Positions 20,255-29,370 of a stretch of DNA of 64,000 nucleotides are shown here, piece after piece (positions within the stretch are counted from its first letter, which is position 1; each line of letters starts with the position of its first letter). The position numbers were made by a program, and so were the translations under genes. The notes below the pieces were generated by a model. That model saw only the letters and a program-made list of their open reading frames with translations. It did no database searches and was not told where the DNA came from. Origin of the DNA: Takakia lepidozioides (Eukaryota; Streptophyta; Takakiopsida; Takakiales; Takakiaceae); the NCBI GenBank assembly GCA_030704615.1, contig CM060733.1, positions 39,806,001 through 39,870,000 on the forward strand, in the 5' to 3' direction.

Positions 20255-21975
20255 GTAGAGAGAGCTTGCGATATGATTCTCCTTGACATTCCAGATGGGG
20301 AGCTGCTGGAGGGCCTGGATGGTGTGCCCAACTAGAACAGGTTTACTAAGGACTACTGGAAAGCCGGGTTTGGGCAGGCGGGGATGCTCTTGGATGACGG
20401 TGGATGTGTGGTTGTCCTTGCCACAAGAGGGAAGACCACAAAGAATGCAGTGGCAAGATGGACACCGAAAAGTGTCACCCCGGTCCTCCTTAGAAAATGG
20501 TTCTGCATCAATACACAGGGGTTGCGAACAGAGGGCCAAAGTGTAAGTTATCAATCTATTGCATTCACCTCATATTGTGGTGTATCTAAACTAGATCCCG
20601 GAGTTGATCCCTCTTTGTTGGATGTGCAGACATTGGTTGAGGCATATTGCTTTGTTAAAGAGGGTCTACGTTCAAATTCCGCAACGACGGTCGTCTTGTG
20701 ATGCCGCTGTGGACCCTGTTACCTACGATGTCCTCTACAACTATGTGCCCCACTCCAGTATGCCGAAGAGACACAAAGACAGGCAAAAGTGGCGGTACAG
20801 CCGGACCCAGAGCCCTATTTCATCCAACCCTCATGGAGACGTGCTCGGATGTCCAAGGGCGGATTCTTGACCTCACATGTGGCACGGGTAAGCCTTCACG
20901 TGCTCAGTTTGTCCCTGGCCCGATTGCAATTGCATGCCGCAAGCTATTAACCGCCCGCTTTGTTCCTCAAGTGCTTCAATGTGGGCAAGGACGTTGTCCG
21001 ACAGGCATGTGTTCGCCTTCGAGCCAGATACTGCCCTCCCAACTCGGAACTTGCAGCGGCTGAACGTCTGCCCAAAGAGGAAGAGGCACCCTCGGAGGAT
21101 GAGGAAAAATCCGAGAAGGAGCAGGGGGAGGAACAAGTTGGGATCGGAGGCCGAGGAGCCCCCGGTTTACGAGTGAGTGGTCGCATTGTAAGTTGCCTCC
21201 AGATTTTGTGAGGCACCTCCCTTCGCTCTCTTATTTCATTGAAAACCCTTTCTGCTTCTGCTGGTATTGATATTCTTGAAGTGGATTTGTTCTTACTGTA
21301 GGATGCCAAGTACTGCAAGAGGACGTCTACACCGGAGTTCATGGGCACGAGGAACGTGCCTTTTTTTGCCAGGGGGGATTGGGATTTCATGCCTAGTCCA
21401 AGAAAAGGACTACATCCTTCCTACTTATGCTGCCCGGCTTGCTTCGGTGTCCATTAGGAGGTCTTCCAAACCTAGTCATGCACAACAGATTTAGACGAGG
21501 CAAGCCTCAAGAAAATGAAGATGAGGGAGGAGGCAGCAGATATAAGAGCCCGTCGGGCTCGTAGATTTGTCTTGGATTCTGCTGAGGAAAGTGGGGGAGA
21601 GAGAAGAGGCAAGAAGATTCCCAGGAGGTGAGGTGGACAGTCCCCCAGGAGACGGGACGGAATTTTTGAGAGGCCTAGTGCAACCGATGCATCACAGAGC
21701 TCGGAGGATGGGGGGGATGAGGGGGATGAGGAAGAAGGAGGGCCAAGTTCCTCGGAAGGTGTAGGAGAGTGGAGAGTAGTTCCCATTCCTGCTATGTCAG
21801 TTAGGACACGCTTGTATAGACGTGCTTGCCACAAAATTTGCAATAAAATGTTGCATTTCATTGCTATGACGAGTCCACATGACCCTATTTCTGTGCCTCC
21901 TAACCCTATTTCCGTGGACACACAATGGCCCGCTCATGCTTTTTCTTTTTTTCGCTCATGCTCATGCCGCTCATG
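20255..21975 (+). pseudogene. methyltransferase-like module of the ParB-MTase gene, copy C
   Basis: Exon 1 (about 20255-20541) reads MILLDIPDGELLEGLDGV and GGCVVVLATRGK, with one TAG, and ends at a GTAAGT donor. The next exon starts after TGTGCAG at about 20630 and reads TLVEAYCFVKEG, DPVTYDVLYNYV and, in a shifted frame, METCSDVQGRILDLTCGTG. DIPDG (like motif IV DPPY) before DLTCGTG (like motif I) is the order of beta-type N4/N6 DNA methyltransferases. Acidic regions and an exon with NVPFFARGDWDFMPSP (21320 onward) correspond to MTPRFLPFFANPDFFPSP in copy B (about 48477). The ParB part is absent. Frameshifts make it a pseudogene. Confidence 0.6.
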
Positions 21976-22259
21976 AAATAGCAGCCCCCCAGGAGGAGTA
22001 TGTACCATCACTTGGACCAATTCTAGTTGTACATGGATACTAGGAGGAAAATCCTGAAACAAACGAGCATATGTAGCCTCGTCATGATCTGTTTCCTCAG
22101 AGTCACCATAAGAATGCTAGGATAGCCACCCCCACTTAGGAGGCTAACAAGATGGCGGTGGGATCCCTAAGACCTCTCTCTTCTCTCTCTCTCTCTCTCT
22201 CTTCCAAGGTAAGTCACATTACCTTTCCTACGAGTCTTACAAACCTAGTTTTTGACCAT
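21976..22259. repeat. unassigned stretch with CT microsatellite
   Basis: A (CT)n run of about 12 units lies at 22178-22203. Nothing else recognised in this interval. Confidence 0.7.
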
Positions 22260-22410
22260 GTTTAATTCTGTAAGTACGTTGGCTGGGTGGTGGTGAGGGC
22301 ACCTTCTTCTTCAACCTATTGCAGCATGTTTTGCCCTCTCATCAGACTCAGCCGTGAGTGCATGTTAAACCCTAAAGTTAGCTGGTTGGTGGGTGGTGAG
22401 GGCAGAGCTT
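22260..22410 (+). repeat. isolated 103 bp satellite units
   Basis: About 1.4 units of the 14519-15602 satellite (GGGCACCTTCTTCTTCAACC, GCCCTCTCATCAGACTCAGC, TTAGCTGGTTGG), same strand. Confidence 0.75.
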
Positions 22411-22480
22411 CTTGCGGGGACTGTGCATCAGATATCTTGATCCTAGCATTTTGTTAGCAGACAAGTAAGAACCCAGTGAC

Positions 22481-22864
22481 ATGGCCAAGGTTAAGGAAGC
22501 CATGGACGAGGATTTTGAGTACAATCCTCAACCTATGAGCGTATCCAAGTTCCATGCAGCATGTGGGATGATTGTAAAAGTGTACAGCCAAAGACTGAAG
22601 TTGGGGTGGAACGCGGGAGGTTCATGCCCTCCGAGTGTAGAGTCCACCCATTGGGATGCATTGGTGAAGTATTGGGAGTCCCCCAAGGGGCAGAAAGAGA
22701 GTGAGAACATAAAGAGAGCACGATCCAGGGTTACCAACCCATCGAGGGTTGGAAGAGCAAGGATGGCTGGACAGGCAAGGCGCTTGGTAATGATGAATAT
22801 TTGTACCACTGTATTAATATATGTATATGTGTATGCTATTTACATGGTCTATGTGCAGGAGTAG
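22481..22864 (+). CDS. plant En/Spm-type transposase fragment (Transposase_24-like)
   Basis: The ORF contains HWDALVKYWESPKGQKESEN, then RSRVTNPSRVGRARMAG. A W-x-x-L-V-x-Y-W core followed by a Lys/Ser helix and an Arg-rich stretch is the pattern of the plant Ptta/En/Spm family associated with CACTA elements. The domain ends near codon 100; the last 25 residues (VLIYVYVYAIYMVYV) look like intron read-through, because GTATATG/GTAATG donors lie there. A likely continuation (SLIELALAAKVDKRYGSQS, about 23005-23060) matches the part usually found downstream. It could belong to the element whose subterminal repeats lie at 13818 and 25130-25260. Confidence 0.55.
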   Translation: MAKVKEAMDEDFEYNPQPMSVSKFHAACGMIVKVYSQRLKLGWNAGGSCPPSVESTHWDALVKYWESPKGQKESENIKRARSRVTNPSRVGRARMAGQARRLVMMNICTTVLIYVYVYAIYMVYVQE

Positions 22865-25125
22865 GACAGTAGAGGCGCACTGTGAGTTTGTTGCAAAGTC
22901 GTGGTACAGTCTTGACTCTGTAAACTTGGAAATGATTTCATGAGTAGGGGCTTATTTGTTTTTGTTGTGGCACTGACAGAAAAAAGACCGAACAAGCAGT
23001 CCAAGCTTGATTGAGCTGGCACTCGCCGCAAAGGTGGACAAAAGATATGGCTCCCAGTCATGTCATGACGTAGAGGAAAATGTCATGCGGCCCTTACTTT
23101 GTCACTACTTAGATTTCTTGCATCAGTAGACAGACCATACAAACTCATTATCCATGTTGTTTGGGTTTGTAGGGAGGAGGGAGGGTGCGATGCAGGCTCG
23201 ACTGTCCCATCTGAGGGTAGGTGGTTGCCTTGCAGAAAAACCAGATCCCCACGATTGAGGGGCATTGGCCACTATAAAAGCTGAAGGGTAAGGTTCCAAG
23301 GACAATGCCAAAAACTGGATGCATTGATGGCAATGATGTTGGGAATATCGACGCCCGCCCCTCCTCCAATTGCTATCCCAACATGTCCTTTAATTGCACC
23401 AATGGGTGATGATGCAGGCTTGGAAGGCAACACTTTTGTGCAAGAGGTGGGTTACATTATTCTTCACCCCACGTATTTTTTTTTTGGCGTCCCTAAAGTG
23501 TTTCTTGAGTTTGAGATGAGCTGTTGTGGTATGTTTTGCTCAGGTGCAGGAGAAGCTCCACAAGTTGGGGAAAGCCACATTCAGTGGTTGAGGACCCTGT
23601 AATCACTACTGTACGGGTGGGGGCGGGGCGCAAGGGGGCTCCTGAAAATTGCCACGCAAGAAGGGAGGTGCAGGTGGACAGCATTGGCTGCTGGTGAGAT
23701 GGGGTCTGCTCCATTGACAGTGCTGGTAAGAGGTGACAATAGGGTGTTGGCAGACAAGATGTACCTATTCCTCACTAGGCAACTTCCCCACAGAAAGAGG
23801 TACCTCCTCCCAGACTTTATCTTGTTTCATTTTCTTGGGCAAACTGTTTGTCATCTGTTATTCTCATGTATGTTTTATTTAATGGTGTGTGTGACACCAA
23901 TACAACCATGAATGCATTATGAACATGTTGGTAAGTACTCATGTATTGTACCATGTTTTATTCTGGCATGTAAATAGGGGAGAAAAGCTGAGGAGCCTGC
24001 CCCAGCCGTCGTGAAGGAGCTGAAAAGAAAACAAACACAAAAAGCTGAACGTGTGACCAGAGCCACTATGCCAAAGACACTTTCAAATGACTGATGCAAT
24101 TGCGACATAACACCAGCATCTAGCGGGAGTAAGGATCAGGTGGGCCTTGAGGAGGCACCTGGTCTTGCTGTAATCCCCGTACTAGAGGTGAGCACCCATA
24201 AGCCTTCCCTATTGGCTACGTTTGTTGTAGAATGTGGTCATTTAGCCATGTTGGGTACATGGCTGTGACATTTACAGGACTTTAGAGTTCTAAGGGGTGT
24301 TGGGGGGTGATGTTTGCAGGCTGAGAAAGCTGCTCTTCATACTTCCACATGCAAGCACCAATTGCGCCTGCATCAAGGCCAACCCCCACAATTCAACCCC
24401 CTGCCACTCTCACAGATCCACTTATGCTACCAGAAGTACTGTACTCTTTCAGTTTTTAATTGTAGTTGACGTTCCTCATTCTCTAGCTTTCAATACCATC
24501 AGTACATGACTTCATGGGTTGATTCATATGCTTTTTGTGGTGGGTGTTGGGTCCAGTTTAAGATGAAGGACAAAGTCCACCTGTATGATCTTTTATCATC
24601 ACGACATAGGGTTGGCACTGGAGTTGTCACTGGTGTGCCTGGCAAAGACACATATCACCGTCGCTGAGATTCCTGAAGGCATGTACAGTGGGAGGTCCAG
24701 TATGTCCATGTTTCATATTGTGTGTTGCCTCATCCTAATGAGGAAGATGACCCACCGCAAACCGAGTTGGACCACGTCCTTGGTAGGAACACCCTTTGGC
24801 CAGAGAAGAACCTGAGGAGGGGTTAGAAGTATGGTTCGACCGGGCATAAACATTGCTGGCAATGAAGAAAATACATGAAAGTAGTTCATGGCTTTTAGCA
24901 TGCTTGCAAAGATGTAGTGTAGATGTAGTATGTCACCCTTTATCATGGCTGGATTTTGTTGACTCTGTCCCTGCACTTTCTCTCTTGGATTCTATTGTGT
25001 TTTTTGAATGGTGAATCTTCAAGAGTATTTGGGTAGGATTCGCTTGGAATGTAGGGAAATGATGAGAATGTATGAATCACTTGCACACCCACCTCTGTTA
25101 GTGGTATATGTGAGACTGTCATAGT
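22865..25125 (+). other. downstream part of the Transposase_24-like gene, otherwise unassigned
   Basis: Apart from the probable exon near 23005-23090, several short plus-strand open stretches (3' of 23180, 23324-23602, 23684-23911, 24585-24815) are separated by GT...AG-like signals and may be exons of a transposon gene. None carries a motif I can name. T-rich tracts precede several AG sites. Confidence 0.3.
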
Positions 25126-25129
25126 AGGC

Positions 25130-25265
25130 AAGAGTGGTTGTACGCCTCCAGATGCAGCCCTAACCACTAACATACCACTATGGCAGTAATAATTCCAATA
25201 TATGGTCCCTTACGGACACAATGAGTGGTTTTAGCACACAACCTAACCACTACATCAATACCCCT
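25130..25265 (-). repeat. inverted AGTGGTT-rich repeat
   Basis: Reverse complement contains GTAGTGGTTAGGTTGTGTGC followed by TAAAACCACTCA, matching 14425-14465 in opposite orientation, plus further AGTGGTT motifs at 25130-25185. Possible far end of the transposon that starts at 13818. Confidence 0.5.
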
Positions 25266-25742
25266 CAACCCCTGGTCTACTTCCCCCTTAGAGTTTAGTT
25301 GTACCTTGTGCGCCTTCAGCCCAACGGCCTTTCGGGATTTGGCATTAGTGTCTTGTGCCTTTGAAGCCTGCCTCTTTGCACATTTTTTGTCTGCAGCCTC
25401 AAAATGCACCTCCCCTTGCTGTGTGGAATCGTGATCATCACCATGAGGGGGTGTGAATGGAGGAGGACCACCATAAAAAGGGGGGTATCCATGACCATGA
25501 ATTGGTTGCGGGTAGTGGGGCCATGGGCTGCTACCAAGTAGGCGGTCCTTGCTGCAGCCACGTTTGCCCGCTTGTGGACTATACCCATGGCCCATTCGGG
25601 GCTTGTTGCATCCATGTCGTAGGTGGACCAGCAGCAGGAGCCACAGCCTGAGGTCCCCCTTCCTTTGCATGCTTTGATGCAGCCTAACATAAAGCCCCTC
25701 CACCCCACGGAGTTGGAACTTAGGGAAAAAATGAAGTGGCAT
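25167..25742 (-). other. unrecognised Gly/Pro/His-rich ORF
   Basis: A 191-codon minus-strand ORF with HGYPPFYGGPPPFTPPHGDD and a Lys/Ala-rich tail (KCAKRQASKAQDTNAKSRK). The composition suggests a disordered region of a transposon-encoded or captured protein. Its last 40 codons run into the AGTGGTT repeats, so the true 3' end is uncertain. Confidence 0.3.
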
Positions 25743-26040
25743 GGCAAAAGTTGAACTTGCATGCTAGCAATGAACGCATACAGACCTTGGCCCAATGTGC
25801 TTTAAAATGTTTGGCATCCGATGCTGTGAATGCATGGAACGTCATGCTCTGGGCTAGCAGCAAGGCAAGGATGAATGCATGATTTGTGCAGACGCATGGA
25901 TAGCTGAAGAAGCAGGGATAGAGAGTCTTGCAATGACCCACATCCATTTCCACATTACAAAATGTACACTGCTTGGTCCAAAATACCCTCCCTCATGCAT
26001 TCAGGGCCGAGTTTGATGAGAGGGCAGTAGACTGAATTTA
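25743..26040 (-). repeat. PDF-PPR intron scrap
   Basis: 25855-25930 has GCTAGCAGCAAGGCAAGGATG and GATAGCTGAAGAAGCAGGGATAG, the intron motif in plus orientation. 26003-26025 has AGGGCCGAGTTTGATGAGAGGGC, the satellite unit in minus orientation. A mixed-orientation rearrangement point. Confidence 0.5.
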
Positions 26041-26370
26041 AACTCAGTGGGGGTAAGCCTATCTGTACCCACTGTTGTAATTGATAAACCCATGACAAAA
26101 CCAAGCTGTATTGCAGCTGACTCCCTCCCTCTCTCTGAAAATCTAAACTGTCCGGGGTTTTCTAAGCAGACAGACCCTCTCGTCAAATCTACCAAGGGAA
26201 TTCTGCCTGTACCTTTGTTGACCAAACAATGTGGGCACGGGGTCAATGGGCACGACAAACAACGGCAAACAACATCTTGGGAGTACACTCATTCTTACAG
26301 GTACAATTTCATGTTGATAGATCTGACAAGAAAGTCTCACTGCGTAAAAACCCCCTTTCACTATTCAATA
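26041..26370. other. unassigned
   Basis: Overlapping ORFs on both strands, none with a recognisable motif. It is bounded on both sides by minus-strand satellite fragments, so it may be an insertion in the satellite. Confidence 0.3.
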
Positions 26371-26542
26371 AGTTGAAGAAGAAGGTGCCATCACCACCAC
26401 CCAACCTGCTAACGTCCAGAAATTCAACATGCAGTTGACAGGGCCGAGTATGATGAGAGGGCGAAATAGGCTGCAATACGTCAAAGAAGAAGGTGCCCTC
26501 ACAACCACGCAACCTGCTAACTTGTAGAATTCAACATGCATT
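26370..26542 (-). repeat. 103 bp satellite units, minus orientation
   Basis: Reverse-complement satellite (GAAGAAGGTGCC..., GATGAGAGGGC, GCTAACTTGTAGAATTCAAC). It ends at CATGCATT where a CACTA terminus begins, the same internal position as the break at 15602 in the plus-oriented array. Confidence 0.8.
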
Positions 26543-27130
26543 CACTACAACAGATGAGCGTTTTTATGACTGCACATATGACTATTTTTTCAGTCTTATA
26601 TGCGTTCATGACTACATCACTCTGTAATGAAAAAAGCCCTGTCATAGCGACTAGTCTTTAGGACTGCATTTTGCAAGTCATAGCCGTGACTGCGTGCGTG
26701 GCACCTGGAGTCATGCATAAGAGAGTGATGTAGTTACAACTCTATGACTTACATACGACTAACTATATGACTACATTGTCTGATGAGCGTTGCCTACATG
26801 GAGAGGCTTTAGAGGAACACGTGCACCACTGCGCAAGCGACACGTCACGCCACCTTTTGCACTTCAGATGTGACATGTGGCACTTAGACATAATATATGA
26901 CTAGCATATATGGCAGGTTTTATGCCACGTGTCATCAAGAATGTCCCTGAAATTAATTTAATAGTTATATTTGCAATTTTAAATTCTTAATTTATATTTT
27001 ATTTGAAAAACAGAGGATAGCAGCTTGGAAAATTTTATTAAATGGTATTATTGTTTATTTTAATTTTATATAAAAAAAAATATATAAAATGATTTAAATT
27101 CTTCATTACATGGTGAAATTTTGATATAAA
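26543..27130 (+). mobile_element. CACTA terminus (family 2) with subterminal and AT-rich zone
   Basis: Begins CACTACAACAGATGAGCG preceded by ATT. Repeated ATGACT/AGTCAT motifs run to about 26790, then GACACGT/CACGTGTC motifs to 26935, then an AT-rich stretch (26940-27130). This mirrors the layout at 15603 and at both ends of element 50626-55516. No gene inside. Confidence 0.7.
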
Positions 27131-28049
27131 AACAGAATGGACCCCTCTTGCATACTAGCAACCACAAGGACATTCAAAATAGACAAGTACAGGGAATACA
27201 CCCCTATAAATTATATTTACAAAAATCCAAATAAGACCAATGTCCCAATGGACACCTCAGAGGCCACAAGGTCCAAAAATCCATGCCTGAAAAGGTCCAG
27301 TAAGCAAAAAATAAGCAAGCCCACCATGGGCTGAATTGTTGTAATACTAGTTTGTTCTGGTGTGCTACTAGAATCAAGGACCCTGTTAAACAGTGCAATA
27401 CTTACGGACGATTTGATAAGAGGGAAAAACAGGGTGAAATGTGTTGAAGAAGGTGCCTTGATTAACAGTGCCTGATTTGATCAATTGTGCCGCTGCTGCT
27501 GGGGCTTCCAGTTGACCATCTACCCATGCAGGTTTCTTGTACCTATCCTTCCACAGGGAATCATAGGTAATACGGAGCTTGAATCCGGCCTCCTCTTGGA
27601 TGAATCTGGACCCACACATCTATCCCTGCTCCTTCAGCTATCCATGCCCCTGCACAAATCATGCATACATCCTCGCCTTGCTGCTAGCAGCTGACAAATG
27701 ACAGCCTAGAATTGCTTGAGCAAACACCCCAACCCTACTTATCACACTAGTTCCTATGCTGACTTGCGTCTGCTTCCAACAGGCATTCACCTTTTGCCTC
27801 GATTGTTCCACCATTGACTGAGGTCAGGAACGTATTCATCCTAGAGCTTCTCCTCGAGTCTATGTTATCTATTTTTCGATACTTTTCCTGTCGACCACAT
27901 TCGGCAGTAACATGTCAAAATCACTCCAAACTACCATAGATCCACCAACGAGCTAACTTGCAGAATTCAACATTAAAATTTAAGGACGACTCTGATAGGA
28001 GGGGAAAACAAGGTGAAATATGTTGAAGAAGGTACCTTCATTAGCAGCA
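27131..28049 (-). pseudogene. PDF and WWDNR exons of PDF-PPR gene, minus strand
   Basis: On the minus strand 27619-27420 reads RFIQEEAGFKLRITYDSLW, KPAWVDGQLEAPAAAAQLIK and GTFFNTFHPVFPSYQ (PDF exon; the PDF tripeptide itself is AGF here). 27860-27785 is a decayed WWDNR exon with the intron between (27640-27780). 28020-27960 repeats the GTFFNTF segment. 27131-27380 is unassigned. Confidence 0.6.
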
Positions 28050-28763
28050 TGTCGCGCACCTCACTTTGGTAAGCTCCCCTTCAAGTCATAGTCACTCGCT
28101 TTGATGCGCGCGCGTGACTCCCAACCTGGCCGCCAGGCCAACTTGGAGCTTCGGCTGCTCACCGGGACATAACGCTCCCCCGAAAGACCCTCCACCTATT
28201 TGGGCCTAGTGGAATTCCCTTTGGTAGATGGCAGTCCGGAACAGCTCCCCACTCTTTGGTCGCTTTCCCGCTCGCTCGCTTACTCACTAGTTTTGGTCAC
28301 CACGGGCTTGCACCGTTCTCGGGGTTACTACTCCCTATATATACTTCTGTAGCTGTCCGCGGGGGTTCCACAAACAGCCATGCCATTTTATGGTGAACCA
28401 CCACGAAGACCCTCGATTCCCGGTGGTGAGTCGCGGTGAGTCTTGGCCCACTCACCGCGGCCCCAATGGACCGTGATGAGTCCCAAGACTCCCCACGACT
28501 CCCACCTCGAGGTCTCCACCCCATGGTGAGTCCTATGCCACCCCCACTAAGTCCCGCTAAGCTACCACCACCCCTTGTGGAGCCACCCCCACCGCAACCC
28601 GGTGTGCGGGGCTCCGCCTAGTGAGCGCCTCCGCCTCCTTGAGTGCCTTGGGCACTCAAGGTGCTTCAGCCCTGTATCTATCGTTGCTACTGCCCCCACC
28701 ACAGGGGCAGCCCCTTTTGTGTCCCGACCCCCTGCCCTCAAGGCAAAGGGCCGCGACACAACA
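28045..28763. mobile_element. solo LTR of an LTR retrotransposon, 709 bp, with TSD
   Basis: The LTR occupies 28050-28758, starting TGTCGCGCACC and ending GGGCCGCGACA (TG...CA with a short inverted repeat TGTCGCG/CGCGACA). It is flanked by CAGCA (28045-28049) and CAACA (28759-28763), a 5 bp target duplication with one mismatch. The minus-strand PDF-PPR DNA is otherwise continuous across it. A TATA-like CCCTATATATACTTC lies at about 28332. No internal retrotransposon domain is adjacent, so it is a solo LTR. A second, about 95% similar copy is at 38579-39307. Confidence 0.85.
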
Positions 28764-29290
28764 CCTTGTTTTATGAATTGTGCTGCTGCCGCTGCTGTTT
28801 CCAGTTGACCATCTACCCACTTGTAGCCGCTGTGAGCTATTGAAGAAGGTGCCCCCTTCCCCCATCATTTGATCATAGGTCTCCATACCATGTCCCTGCT
28901 CTGCATACCCTGCAAGCATCGTGTTCTATGACACCACATCTCGTTCAGCCATAATGTTGAAAACTCCCTTCGCATCCTTAATGCACCCACATTTCGCATA
29001 CATGTCCACCAGGCCAGTGTTCAGAATGACATCTGGTACAATTCCAGCTTTGATGATGTCACCATGGATCTCTTTCCCCTTTTCCAGAGGTCCCAATCTT
29101 GCACACGCATTGCAAACACAAACAAACGTGATGTGGTTGGGCTTCACCCCTTCGCGTAGCATTTGCTCATAGGTCTCCAAAGCATTCATACCACACCCAT
29201 GCTTGGTAAATCCTACCAACATTATATTCCACGTGATCAAAGATCATTGAGACATTCTGTTGAAAACTTCGTGAGCATGCATGCATGATG
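28764..29290 (-). pseudogene. PPR gene fragment, minus strand
   Basis: 29240-28926 on the minus strand is open for 104 codons: TWNIMLVGFTKHGCGMNALE, VKPNHITFVCVCNACARLG, KGKEIHGDIIKAGIVPD, VDMYAKCGCIKDAKGVFN and MAERDVVS. A PDF tail (ATTGTGCTGCTGCCGCTGCT in plus view, 28778 onward) is at the 3' side. The PPR continues upstream to a MYVKCR-type remnant near 29290 and then meets the ParB-like gene. Confidence 0.75.
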
Positions 29291-29370
29291 CTCCTGCACT
29301 TAACATACATGTTTGCTCCTGCACCCACATTTTGCATACATGTCCACCAGGGTATTGTTCATGGCTTTCC

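Noticed and set aside
20620-20700. tRNA-like or SINE head (GTTCAAATTCC)
   Set aside because: Only a B-box-like string; the same bases encode the conserved TLVEAYCFVKEG exon of the methyltransferase-like gene.
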